This document shows positions 34,517 through 42,984 of a stretch of 64,000 nt of DNA, in pieces (positions within the stretch are counted from its first letter, which is position 1; each line of letters starts with the position of its first letter). The translations under genes were made by a program, and so were the position numbers. Where the stretch lies: positions 124,001-188,000 of the forward strand of contig NZ_JAKFFS010000003.1 of assembly GCF_021502725.1 (NCBI RefSeq), in the 5' to 3' direction. The notes below the pieces were generated by a model. It was given only the letters and a program-made list of their open reading frames with translations. It was not told the origin of the DNA and searched no databases. This DNA is from Dyadobacter sp. CY345. GTDB lineage: Bacteria; Bacteroidota; Bacteroidia; Cytophagales; Spirosomataceae.

Positions 34517-35500
34517 TTGTATTTTTTCTATTTTTCCCGCTTTCTGATCCGTCTGGCGCTGCCAATTTTCCTGCGACGTCTGCTTGTTATTAATTTTAAA
34601 CAAGTACCAAACAAGGGACCATTGTTACTCGCATCTAACCATCCGGACTCGTTTTTTGATGCTCTTGTGATCGGCGCAACGCTTACGCAGCCAATTTTTA
34701 CACTTGCCCGTGGCGATGCGTTCAAAAAACCTTCGGTGGCGTTTTGGTTAAGACAAATTAATCTGATACCTGTTTTCCGGGGCTCCGAAGGCAGACTGGC
34801 GGTTAAAAATATTGACACCACCATGAAGGAAAGTTTGGATGCGATGAGTGCTGGAAATGCTGTTATTATTTTTTCGGAAGGTGTTTGTGTGAATGAATGG
34901 AAATTGCGTCCGTTAGGAAAAGGAACTGCCCGAATGGCGCATCAGGCCTGGTTTGGAGAAAGTAATCTGAAAGAAATGCAGGTGATTCCGATTGGCATGA
35001 ATTACGAACATTACCGCGGAACTGGCAAACGTGCCGCCATCCGATTCGGTGATGCTATTCACCACACGGATATCAAAACAAGTCCTGACGATTATGAAAA
35101 ATGGCTTCGGGAATTCAATGAAATACTATATGTCAAGATGAACCAGGAAATTCTGACAATTCCTGACAATGCAACAAAGGAGGAACGTGTATCTGCTTTC
35201 AATAACTTTTTCGGTCCGAATTCTGTACCGTCAAAAGGAAACTTTTTGCTTCAAGGGCTGGGATGGTTCGGTCGTTTAATTCATCGACCGATTTATCAAA
35301 TTTTTCATAAAAAGGTTGCGAAAATTACCGCCAGAAGTGTTTTTTATGATTCCGCGCTTTTTGGATTATTATTATATATCTATCCGCTGATCGTCCTTTT
35401 AATATCCGCTATCGTTGGAATCTTCGCCGGATTTAAAGTGGCCCTTGCAGTTTTTGCCGCTTTGCCAATTTTAGCCTGGATGGGAAACCGGTATCGCTAA
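34517..35500 (+). CDS. PlsC-like 1-acylglycerol-phosphate acyltransferase family protein
   Basis: 327 residues. The acyltransferase motif NHPDSFFD (NHx4D) is near residue 42, followed by RGDAFKKPSVAFWLRQINLIPVFRG, and a motif III-like FSEGVC replaces the usual FPEG. Two C-terminal hydrophobic segments (LFGLLLYIYPLIVLLISAIVGIF and ALAVFAALPILAWM) anchor it. It should add acyl chains to lysophospholipid or a similar glycerolipid in the inner membrane. The start is TTG: the only in-frame stop upstream is TAA at 34508-34510 and no ATG occurs before residue 83. Confidence 0.8.
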   Translation: MYFFYFSRFLIRLALPIFLRRLLVINFKQVPNKGPLLLASNHPDSFFDALVIGATLTQPIFTLARGDAFKKPSVAFWLRQINLIPVFRGSEGRLAVKNIDTTMKESLDAMSAGNAVIIFSEGVCVNEWKLRPLGKGTARMAHQAWFGESNLKEMQVIPIGMNYEHYRGTGKRAAIRFGDAIHHTDIKTSPDDYEKWLREFNEILYVKMNQEILTIPDNATKEERVSAFNNFFGPNSVPSKGNFLLQGLGWFGRLIHRPIYQIFHKKVAKITARSVFYDSALFGLLLYIYPLIVLLISAIVGIFAGFKVALAVFAALPILAWMGNRYR

Positions 35501-35525
35501 ATACAGTTAAAATTATGTTGCCTTG

Positions 35526-35567
35526 AATGCACAAATCCCCACGAATGTCCGTGAGGATTTGTGCATT
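35526..35567. terminator. Bidirectional hairpin between convergent genes
   Basis: AATGCACAAATCC (35526-35538) pairs with GGATTTGTGCATT (35555-35567), and the loop has an inner CAC/GTG pair. It sits between the + acyltransferase stop and the minus VOC stop. T-runs are short on both sides. Confidence 0.65.
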
Positions 35568-35589
35568 TAAAGCAATTTTTTTTTCGAAC

Positions 35590-36645
35590 CTAATTTTTTA
35601 CTCTGTTCAAGCCCATCATTTTCAACATCCAGTCGGGCAGTGGTTTCTGATGTTTTCTTTTCTGGATATCTAAAAACCAGCCGATTTTCTTCAAAATTGG
35701 CAATTTATGTGTTTCTACCATTTCAATCAAAGTCCCGTCGGGGTCTTCTACATAGGCAAACCGGCCCGCAGCCGATTCCATTCCAAAGGAAGACTCGCTG
35801 TCGACTGTAAATTTGTATCCTTGTGCCTGCATTTTTGTTTTCAGCGTCGCCAAATCCAGCGCGTCGAAGCATAGATGGATATATCCGCAGTCTCCCCAGT
35901 AACGATTCTCAAAAACTTTTTTCGGCGTGCGGTCCAGTGCCTGAATTAATTCTATCTGAATATTTCCCAAAAGTCTACTGAATGCTCCTTCCGGTGTAAA
36001 GTTTTTTCTAAGTAAAACACGACGAAAACGCTGGCCTGAGATTGAAGCTGGCAAATCATCAAACACATCTGTTTTGTCGTAAACGACTTCCAGATTTTGT
36101 ATCAGTGTCTGATAAAATAAAATTGATTTGTGTATATCGGTAACACCAACAACTACCCCCGCAACGCCACCTACCGGTTTTCCGGTGTTCTGGAACCAGG
36201 AAGTATCACTCGTGATCTGAAAAATATTTCCGTAAGGGTCATTTCCCCAAAAGCCTTCACCTTCCGGAAGGGATACCAACGGCCCTACGGCCTCCTTTGA
36301 CTGCGATTTAACCCAGGCATGCGCTTTTTTAACATCAGGCGTTTTGAAGCGGATTGCATTGATCCCCAAATCTCCAATTTCCAGTTTGAAATTTGCGGGT
36401 TGCGAAACACGACTTGTAAATGACCAGATTTCCAACCCTCCGCCACCTGCCAGATTGAGGGCAAGTGCTGCATGTCTTTGGTGAACTTTTCCTCCGGTAT
36501 AAGGAGTCATCAAAGGAGCTTCGGCTTTGTCGTCGAAAACCGGAACATCAAAACCAAGAATCCGGCGATACCACTGCCAGGCCTCTGGTACATTTTGAAC
36601 ACCAAGACCAACTTGTTGTATTCCGGAAATAAGAGCAGCACTCAT
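35590..36645 (-). CDS. Two-domain VOC (glyoxalase/bleomycin-resistance) protein
   Basis: 351 residues, cytoplasmic. Two VOC modules: the first opens ISGIQQVGLGVQNVPEAWQWYRRILGFDV, with Gly/Glu pattern GEGFWGNDPYGNIFQI; the second opens GGVAGVVVGVTDIHKSILFYQTLI and ends GRFAYVEDPDGTLIEMVETHK, with a likely metal His in YIHLCFD and Glu in IEMVE. A basic C-terminal tail of ~35 residues follows. Such proteins act as isomerases, dioxygenases or glyoxalases; substrate not deducible. Single gene. Confidence 0.8.
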   Translation of the reverse strand: MSAALISGIQQVGLGVQNVPEAWQWYRRILGFDVPVFDDKAEAPLMTPYTGGKVHQRHAALALNLAGGGGLEIWSFTSRVSQPANFKLEIGDLGINAIRFKTPDVKKAHAWVKSQSKEAVGPLVSLPEGEGFWGNDPYGNIFQITSDTSWFQNTGKPVGGVAGVVVGVTDIHKSILFYQTLIQNLEVVYDKTDVFDDLPASISGQRFRRVLLRKNFTPEGAFSRLLGNIQIELIQALDRTPKKVFENRYWGDCGYIHLCFDALDLATLKTKMQAQGYKFTVDSESSFGMESAAGRFAYVEDPDGTLIEMVETHKLPILKKIGWFLDIQKRKHQKPLPDWMLKMMGLNRVKN

Positions 36646-36946
36646 GAAGGCGTTATATTTTTTTAGCTATTCGACAAAAAGATTGTATCCCAAGCCAGAA
36701 TTTACTCTATTCGTAATCTTAGGACACGCAATTTTACAAAATAAAACAGCAATAAAGGCTGGGAAATGGAATAAATAATGGCCTGAAACTAACAGCAGAC
36801 ATCGGTAACTTCGTAGATTAGAGATTATTCGTATAGTTTTACGTCTTATCAGCGAGTACCGAAATTTATAAAATGCGTTTAAAGTAAGTGGAACTAACTT
36901 AACCGTTCGCTGTTTTCTGGATAATTAGCCTTAACTCCTGACAGAT
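36646..36946 (+). other. 301-base gap before the ApbE unit
   Basis: AT-rich stretch between the divergently placed VOC gene start and the thioredoxin gene. I see no reading frame, hairpin or TAnnTTTG box in it. Confidence 0.5.
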
Positions 36947-37384
36947 ATGATTTCCTTCGTTCTCGTATTTTTGTTTGATATTTTTACACCGTTCCTGCCG
37001 ATACAATCAGGAAATCCTGTTGCTGTCGAGTCCGTCCGTACTTCTGTTTCTAAAAATAAATTTATCGTATTCTCCGGCTCTGACTGGTGTAAGGGCTGCA
37101 TACAATTTCGGAAAAAAGTGCTGAGCGATCCCTCATTTGAATCTTTTGCGAAAGAAAATCTGGAAGTCGTAGTTGCAGATTTTCCGCAGCGAACGAAACT
37201 TGCCAAAGAAGTTGTAGCGCAAAATGAGGCACTGGCAGAAAAATATAATCCAAAAGGCGTATTTCCAAATTTAGTGCTGATATCTGACGACGGGTCACAG
37301 TTTGAAATAATAGCTTACAATAATCAGACACCGCAGGAATTTGTAAGTGAATTGAAAAACCGATTACAAAGACTGAATGGATGA
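36947..37384 (+). CDS. Exported thioredoxin-like protein of the ApbE unit
   Basis: 145 residues. A hydrophobic leader (MISFVLVFLFDIFTPFLP) directs export. The thioredoxin fold follows: KFIVFSGSDWCKGCIQFRKKVLSDPSF with the redox pair Cys-Lys-Gly-Cys, later GVFPNLVLISDDG with the cis-Pro. These DsbD/TlpA-type reductases keep Cys pairs or metal sites reduced outside the cytoplasm. Its last eight bases overlap apbE. The four-gene unit also makes a lipoprotein with a Gly-Cys-Gly-Cys tail, an obvious candidate partner. Confidence 0.85.
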   Translation: MISFVLVFLFDIFTPFLPIQSGNPVAVESVRTSVSKNKFIVFSGSDWCKGCIQFRKKVLSDPSFESFAKENLEVVVADFPQRTKLAKEVVAQNEALAEKYNPKGVFPNLVLISDDGSQFEIIAYNNQTPQEFVSELKNRLQRLNG

Positions 37385-38306
37385 GTTTCGTCTGGTTGAA
37401 AAGCTGATGGGTTCAGCCTTTGAGCTGATTATTAAAGACCATGATAAAGCGAGAGCAGAAAAATTTCTTGCGGAAGGACGGGATGAGATTAAGCGGTTGG
37501 AAAATCTGCTTACAGAATTTGCTGATTCGTCATTTACATCCTTAATAAACAAAAATGCGGGAGTAAAGCCGGTTCAGGTTGACGGCGAAGTTTATCAATT
37601 GATTCAGCGTTCTGTCGGGCTTTCTAATTTGACACAAGGTTCTTTTGATATCTCGGTCGGGCCTTTGAAAAAATTATATAATTTCAAGAACGAACAATTT
37701 GTTTTTCCAGAGAAAAGTGCCGTTAAAAAAGTACTTCAATTCGTCGGTTTTCAACATATTTCACTCCTGCCCGACAATCATGTTTTCCTGAAAAAGAAAG
37801 GGATGTTTATCAGTTTTGCAGCAATTGGTAAGGGATATGCCGCGGATAAAGTAAAAAAAATGTGGCAGCAAAAGGGCGTGGAAAATGGTGTGATCAATGC
37901 AAGCGGTGACTTAACGGTTATTGGTAAAAAAACAGAAGAAAGACCATGGCAGATTGGTATTGCCAATCCGGATCAGGCGGACGACATTTTATGTTTTTTA
38001 CCTATCGAAAATGCTTCGATTGCGACTTCCGGAGATTATGAGCAATATTTCATGCGGGGTGGAAAACGTTATTCACATACCATTGACCCCCGAACTGGTA
38101 ACCCGGTAAGCGGAATAAAAAGCGTGAGCGTCGTCAGCCCGGGAGCTGAACTTTGTGACGCTTTGGCAACGGCCGTTTTTGTGATGGGCGTAGAAGTGGG
38201 GCTCCATTTTATCAATCAGCTGCCGCAAACGCATTGTTTAATTATTACAGATAAAAATGAGGTGTTCCACTCGCGAAACCTTAACTTTAAATATGCGGAG
38301 AAATAA
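37377..38306 (+). CDS. apbE: FAD:protein FMN transferase
   Basis: 309 residues. ApbE-type: MGSAFELIIKDHDKARAEKFL at the start, TQGSFDISVGPL, FISFAAIGKGYAADKV, VINASGDLTVIG, and the catalytic HTIDPRTGNPVSG motif (Asp/His, Thr). It attaches FMN through a phosphoester to a Thr or Ser of a target protein. The N-terminus begins directly with the catalytic fold, with no signal peptide or lipobox; the ATG overlaps the previous gene, so no longer start exists. This is unusual since most ApbE act in the periplasm. No NqrC/RnfG-type FMN-bind protein is nearby. Confidence 0.9.
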   Translation: MDEFRLVEKLMGSAFELIIKDHDKARAEKFLAEGRDEIKRLENLLTEFADSSFTSLINKNAGVKPVQVDGEVYQLIQRSVGLSNLTQGSFDISVGPLKKLYNFKNEQFVFPEKSAVKKVLQFVGFQHISLLPDNHVFLKKKGMFISFAAIGKGYAADKVKKMWQQKGVENGVINASGDLTVIGKKTEERPWQIGIANPDQADDILCFLPIENASIATSGDYEQYFMRGGKRYSHTIDPRTGNPVSGIKSVSVVSPGAELCDALATAVFVMGVEVGLHFINQLPQTHCLIITDKNEVFHSRNLNFKYAEK

Positions 38307-38517
38307 AATTTACTGTTTGGTAATAGGAGTCATTTTGACGTTCGGTGGGATCGGCTGCCAGGCCGTAAAACCCTATCAACGCGTATACCTGAATGATCCG
38401 GAGATGCAGATGGGCAACAATTCTGGAAAAAAATTTGAGGACTACGTTGAGACTATCCGTGAAGGTGCCACGCCGGCTGGTGGAGCGAAATCAAGTGGCG
38501 GATGCGGATGTAACTAG
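38293..38517 (+). CDS. DUF4266 small lipoprotein with GGCGCN tail
   Basis: 74 residues from ATG 38293, which overlaps the apbE end by 14 bases. The lipobox is GIGC (Cys22), then QAVKPYQRVYLNDPEMQMG, a conserved opening of DUF4266. The C-terminal half reads IREGATPAGGAKSSGGCGCN, with Gly58-Ala59-Thr60 and Cys71/Cys73. The protein has no other domain. EGAT partly resembles the SGAT site that ApbE flavinylates in NqrC, which makes Thr60 a candidate FMN acceptor (inference). The terminal Cys pair could bind metal or be a thioredoxin substrate. Six bases from the DUF3570 gene. Confidence 0.85.
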   Translation: MRRNKIYCLVIGVILTFGGIGCQAVKPYQRVYLNDPEMQMGNNSGKKFEDYVETIREGATPAGGAKSSGGCGCN

Positions 38518-38523
38518 CGTTTT

Positions 38524-39732
38524 ATGAAAAGGAAATTTTTACTTGCCGGAATACTCAGTGCATTTTTATTACAATCCAAAGCCCAGAATGCAGATAGTTC
38601 CTATCAAAAAAGCACACTGTCAAAAACGGAGGTGGAGCTTGTCTACAACCACTATATTCAGGACGGGCATAACTCAGCTGTAACCGGCGGAATCGGGACG
38701 GAAAAATTGACGGTTTATTCACCTTCGGTTCGGATTGGACATACGTTTAAGGAATATAACACGCTGCGCTTTGTTGGAGGCGTTGACATCGTCAGCTCGG
38801 CGTCCGCGGATAATATCGACTTTGTCATGTCTTCTGCCTCCAAACGCGATGCGCGCTCCTATGGAAATCTTAATTACCAGCGGCAGTTGAAAAAGAGAGA
38901 TTTGAAGCTTGGAATTGGTTCGGGGTTTTCCATTGAATCTGATTATTTGTCGATTCCAATTTTTGCTTCCGCAGAGTACACAAATCCTACTAAAACCAGA
39001 ACTTATTCCTTTGACTTTCAGGCTTATTTCGATGATATGCGCTGGGGACGCCTGGATCCTGATCATTACCGGCCAGTCAAGCTGATCTATCCGGTTGAGT
39101 TGCGAAACAGGCAATGGTTTGATACTTACCGTCGAGATTCTTATAATTTCAAATTAGGTTTTACTCAGATCATTAATCCAAGGCTGGTTCTCGGAATTTT
39201 TCCGGAATTTTCTTATCAAAAAGGTCTGCTCTCGACGCCGTTCCACCGGGTTTATTTTAAAGACAATTCTTTGAAAGTGGAAAACCTGCCGCAAGACCGA
39301 TATAAATTTCCGGTCAGTACAAGGCTGAATTATTTTATGGGAAGCCGCACGATCCTGAAACTGAATTATGGTTTTTACTATGACAGTTTCGATATTCTTG
39401 GCAATAGTCTGGAACTGGAAGCAGCGATTAAAACCTCGCCCCAATGGACTATTTCTCCTTTTTTCAGATTTTATAAACAATCTGGCTCTGAATATTTTAA
39501 GGCTTACAAACAACATGAGATTTCCGCAAAGTTTTATACCTCGGATTATGACCTTGCTTCATTTCAGAGTTATAAGGCGGGCATAAATCTGAGATATTTG
39601 CCATCCGCATATCTGACGAAGAGGATTTCGTTTGACGAATTAAATCTTAGATATGGTTATTATCACAGATCCAATGGTCTAAATGCACACATGGTCACGC
39701 TGGCGATAAAATTTGTGAGAGAGAAACATTAA
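38524..39732 (+). CDS. DUF3570 outer-membrane beta-barrel protein
   Basis: 402 residues with signal peptide (ending SKAQ). The opening TEVELVYNHYIQDGHNSAVTGGIGTEKLTVYSPSVRIGH matches the DUF3570 family, whose members are predicted ~16-strand barrels. Strand-like alternating segments continue to the end (NLRYGYYHRSNGLNAHMVTLAIKFVREKH). It always seems to travel with DUF4266 and ApbE in clusters I recall, so it is likely their outer-membrane partner, for example as an exporter or an electron-conduit sheath. Function unproven. Confidence 0.85.
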   Translation: MKRKFLLAGILSAFLLQSKAQNADSSYQKSTLSKTEVELVYNHYIQDGHNSAVTGGIGTEKLTVYSPSVRIGHTFKEYNTLRFVGGVDIVSSASADNIDFVMSSASKRDARSYGNLNYQRQLKKRDLKLGIGSGFSIESDYLSIPIFASAEYTNPTKTRTYSFDFQAYFDDMRWGRLDPDHYRPVKLIYPVELRNRQWFDTYRRDSYNFKLGFTQIINPRLVLGIFPEFSYQKGLLSTPFHRVYFKDNSLKVENLPQDRYKFPVSTRLNYFMGSRTILKLNYGFYYDSFDILGNSLELEAAIKTSPQWTISPFFRFYKQSGSEYFKAYKQHEISAKFYTSDYDLASFQSYKAGINLRYLPSAYLTKRISFDELNLRYGYYHRSNGLNAHMVTLAIKFVREKH

Positions 39733-39890
39733 CTTTAACAAAGAAATTGGTTGTTGTTGAAATATTGATTGTTATGCTTAGTATTCTCTTTGGTATATTA
39801 AACCCAATAATTAATGTGTCAAATAATAAATTTCAAAATATTGTATTAAAATAATTGATTATCCACGCATCCATTTTGGTCTCATCATCG

Positions 39891-39898
39891 TATATTTG
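39891..39898 (+). promoter_or_regulatory. Candidate -7 box for aroB
   Basis: TATATTTG fits TAnnTTTG, 34 nt before the aroB ATG. It lies within an inverted repeat TCATC/GATGA. A proper -33 TTG at 17-23 nt is missing. Confidence 0.3.
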
Positions 39899-39932
39899 AT
39901 GAGCATTATATTTTTTTATTGAAATAATAAGA

Positions 39933-40967
39933 ATGACTCAGTCCGTAGTTTTAGCACCCATTACCGAAAGTTTACCAGCGTTTATTAATTCTGCACAGTA
40001 TTCGAAAGTTTTTGTAATAGCCGATGCCAATACCCGCAAGTATTGTTATTCTTTAATAAAACCTCTTTTGCCGAAACACAGATTAGTAACGGTTCCAAGT
40101 GGAGAAAAACATAAGATACTGGCGACATGCACAACCATCTGGGAGTCCATGACGGATGCAGAACTAGACAGACATGCATTGGTGATCAATATCGGTGGTG
40201 GCGTGATAGGTGATATGGGTGGTTTTTGTGCGGCAGTTTACAAACGGGGGATTGATTTTATTCAGGTACCTACTACACTTTTATCGCAGGTTGATGCGAG
40301 TGTAGGTGGCAAGTTAGGCGTGGATTTTCAAGGATTTAAAAATCATTTAGGTGTTTTTAATATACCAAACAGCGTTCTAATAGATCCTTTTTTTCTGAAA
40401 ACATTACCGGAAAGAGAAATCAGGTCTGGTTTTGCTGAAATCATCAAACACTGCCTGATTGCTGATGCGGACAAATGGAAGGTGATTCGCCAGAATGATT
40501 TTGAAGAACAAAACTGGGAAGATCTGATCGCCCACTCTGTGAAAATTAAACAACAGATTGTAGATCAGGATCCTACGGAAAAAGGACTACGGAAAATCCT
40601 TAATTTTGGACATACCTTGGGCCATGCCGTTGAGACCTGTTTTTTAAGTAAGTCAGAAAGTGAAAGGCTATTTCACGGGGAGGCAATTGCAGTGGGAATG
40701 ATTATGGAAAGTTACCTGGCTTTCAAAAGAAATTTGATTGACAAGAAAACTTTAATTGATATAGAAGAATTTCTTTTTGCCACATACGGCAGAGTAATAA
40801 TAAATCCGGAAGATGTGGAAGCGATCGTTGGGCTGACACGTCAGGATAAAAAGAACAGAGGAAATGAGGTTCGTTTTTCTCTGTTGGAAGGAGCAGGAAA
40901 ATGCGGTTATGACATTGCCGTTCCGGTTTCTGAAATGCGTAAAGCAATAGCTTATTATATGGGGTAG
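39933..40967 (+). CDS. aroB: 3-dehydroquinate synthase
   Basis: 344 residues. It converts DAHP to 3-dehydroquinate, second step of the shikimate pathway, cytoplasmic. NAD-binding and zinc-site motifs are visible: VPSGEKHK, INIGGGVIGDMGGFCAAVYKRGIDFIQVPTTLLSQVDASVGGKLGVDF, the catalytic SGFAEIIKHCLI, and the metal His residues in LNFGHTLGHAVE and FHGEAIAVGM. Length typical. Single gene. Confidence 0.97.
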   Translation: MTQSVVLAPITESLPAFINSAQYSKVFVIADANTRKYCYSLIKPLLPKHRLVTVPSGEKHKILATCTTIWESMTDAELDRHALVINIGGGVIGDMGGFCAAVYKRGIDFIQVPTTLLSQVDASVGGKLGVDFQGFKNHLGVFNIPNSVLIDPFFLKTLPEREIRSGFAEIIKHCLIADADKWKVIRQNDFEEQNWEDLIAHSVKIKQQIVDQDPTEKGLRKILNFGHTLGHAVETCFLSKSESERLFHGEAIAVGMIMESYLAFKRNLIDKKTLIDIEEFLFATYGRVIINPEDVEAIVGLTRQDKKNRGNEVRFSLLEGAGKCGYDIAVPVSEMRKAIAYYMG

Positions 40968-41055
40968 TTCCGGGGAAGAAGAACAGCATAAGCTATTGAT
41001 TAGTGGGTTTTCAACATTAGAGTGAATATATCTATTTTTAACCTGACAAAAAGTA

Positions 41056-41631
41056 ATGCTTATGCTGAAGTCTATTAAACCTTATGCCGCTTTATTAGTG
41101 ATATTGATATTAGCGGGTTGCTCGAGTGGTCGTAAAGTATTTGTGGAGCATGACTACAGTTATGAAACAAACTTTAAAGATTACTCGTCCTACACATTTC
41201 TGGAATGTGAGCGTGACACTAACAATCTTTGTACAGAAATTTACGAGGCAATCCGTCGTCAAATGCAGGTGAGAGGCTACAAACTTACCGCTGAAAAACC
41301 AACATTATTAGTCAATTACGGTATCTTCTACGACAACCTTCGTTACCAGGGTTATATGCAGCCGGTTATCAAAAACTGGGTGGATACTGAAAATGATGGG
41401 TTCCGGTATGAGCCAATAAAATACGCCCTCGATAAAGGTACTTTAATCGTTTCTTTGATTGATGCAGAAAGTGATCAGGTGGTGTGGAGAGGTTACGCTT
41501 CGGGAATTTTTAAAGGTGTTGAAAACTCAAATAATCACTATAGAAGTGTGGTGCGCAGGATTTTTGACCAGTATCCGCTTTTTGCCAAAGGATATGATCC
41601 AAGACGATACAGTGAGGCTGTGGGCAGATAA
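41056..41631 (+). CDS. DUF4136 lipoprotein
   Basis: 191 residues. Lipobox LAGC (Cys22). The mature part begins FVEHDYSYETNFKDYSSYTFLE, the DUF4136 pattern, followed by IRRQMQVRGYKLTAEKPTLLVNYGIFYDN, GTLIVSLIDAESDQVVWRGYASG, and a final amphipathic helix. Envelope lipoproteins of this family are widely distributed, function unknown. ATG 41056 and 41062 are both possible. A bidirectional terminator follows at 41663-41700. Confidence 0.85.
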   Translation: MLMLKSIKPYAALLVILILAGCSSGRKVFVEHDYSYETNFKDYSSYTFLECERDTNNLCTEIYEAIRRQMQVRGYKLTAEKPTLLVNYGIFYDNLRYQGYMQPVIKNWVDTENDGFRYEPIKYALDKGTLIVSLIDAESDQVVWRGYASGIFKGVENSNNHYRSVVRRIFDQYPLFAKGYDPRRYSEAVGR

Positions 41632-41662
41632 TTTTTACGTTTTTGTTTTGATGTAAACATAG

Positions 41663-41700
41663 AAAATGAGCCTGCCGAATAATTTCAGCAGGCTCATTTT
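41663..41700. terminator. Bidirectional terminator between DUF4136 gene and mraY
   Basis: AAAATGAGCCTGC (41663-41675) pairs with GCAGGCTCATTTT (41688-41700), loop 12 bases, A/T tails on both sides. It ends the lipoprotein mRNA and, on the minus strand, the cell-wall cluster three bases past the mraY stop. Confidence 0.88.
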
Positions 41701-41703
41701 TGT

Positions 41704-42918
41704 TTATCTCAATTTTAAAGTTGCCAGTGTGAAAATGGCGAGAATGATTCCGACTACCCAGAAACGGGTCACAATTTTCGCTTCGTGGATACCTTTTTTC
41801 TGGTAATGATGATGAAGCGGCGACATGAGTAAAATTCGCCTGCCTTCTCCGAATTTCTTTTTGGTGTACTTAAAATAGCTGACTTGCATAATGACGGAAA
41901 CTAGCTCGGAAAGGAATACACCGCATAAAATGGGGATCATTAATTCTTTCCGGATTGCCAGCGCCACTACGGCAATCACGCCTCCCAGCATTAAACTTCC
42001 GGTATCGCCCATAAACACCTGCGCAGGATAAGCATTATACCAGAGAAACCCGACACAGGCCCCGACAAAAGCTGCACAGAAAATTACCAGCTCTCCCGAA
42101 TTTGGGATATACATAATATTCAGGTATTGCGAAAATTTCGTGTTACCAGATAAATAAGCCAGCACACCCAGCGTCAAAGCGATAATACCTGAAATACCAG
42201 CCGCCAGCCCATCAATTCCGTCTGTGATGTTTGCGCCGTTGGAAACCGCCGTGATGATAAAGATTGCGAGAATCGTGTAGATTACCCAGGTATATTCTTC
42301 CGGAAGCCAGCCGAAAAGCAGCGTACGATAGTCAAATTCATTGTTTTTGAAAAAGGGAAGTGTAGTTACTGTCGGGTGAACGATGTCCTTATAGCGTTGT
42401 ACTTCCCCAATAGTAGAACTTAACAAAGGTTGCTCGTAAATACGAATTTTCACGTGGTCGCTGAAAGAGAGCGTCAATCCTACAATCAGCCCAAGTCCGA
42501 CCTGGCCAACAATTTTAAAACGTCCGTGAAGTCCTTCTTTATTATTTTTGAATTTTTTTAGATAGTCATCAATAAAGCCTATCAAGCCTGTCCAAATGGC
42601 CGTAATGATCAGAAGAACGATATAGACATTGGTAAGTTTTGCAAAAAGCAATACCGGAACTAGCAGCGAGGCAAGAATAATAAACCCTCCCATCGTCGGC
42701 GTTCCTGTTTTTTCCATCTGACCTTCAAGGCCCAAGTCACGGATCGATTCTCCTACTTGTTGTCTCCGCAAGAAGTTGATAATCCATTTTCCATACGTGG
42801 CAGCGATGAACAAAGACAGCACGGTCGCGCCTAGTGCGCGGAAAGAAATATATTGAAATACGCCGGCTCCGGGTATGTTAAAGTGCTTGTCTAGGTAGTC
42901 GAATAGATAATAAAGCAT
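41704..42918 (-). CDS. mraY: Phospho-N-acetylmuramoyl-pentapeptide transferase
   Basis: 404 residues, about ten TM segments, starting at ATG 42918 (family start [12 protein letters not shown]; a TTG eight codons earlier is less likely). It transfers phospho-MurNAc-pentapeptide from UDP to undecaprenyl phosphate, making lipid I. Key motifs: [12 protein letters not shown] (Asp pair), [26 protein letters not shown], and the histidine motif [11 protein letters not shown]. Last gene of the cluster; a terminator follows, so murD-ftsZ are not part of this transcript. Confidence 0.97.
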   Translation of the reverse strand: MLYYLFDYLDKHFNIPGAGVFQYISFRALGATVLSLFIAATYGKWIINFLRRQQVGESIRDLGLEGQMEKTGTPTMGGFIILASLLVPVLLFAKLTNVYIVLLIITAIWTGLIGFIDDYLKKFKNNKEGLHGRFKIVGQVGLGLIVGLTLSFSDHVKIRIYEQPLLSSTIGEVQRYKDIVHPTVTTLPFFKNNEFDYRTLLFGWLPEEYTWVIYTILAIFIITAVSNGANITDGIDGLAAGISGIIALTLGVLAYLSGNTKFSQYLNIMYIPNSGELVIFCAAFVGACVGFLWYNAYPAQVFMGDTGSLMLGGVIAVVALAIRKELMIPILCGVFLSELVSVIMQVSYFKYTKKKFGEGRRILLMSPLHHHYQKKGIHEAKIVTRFWVVGIILAIFTLATLKLR

Positions 42919-42984
42919 GTAAATCGTGATTAGCGCTTGCAAAGTTGCCTTTTTCTTGCAGACTACGCAACGGGTCCTGAATTT

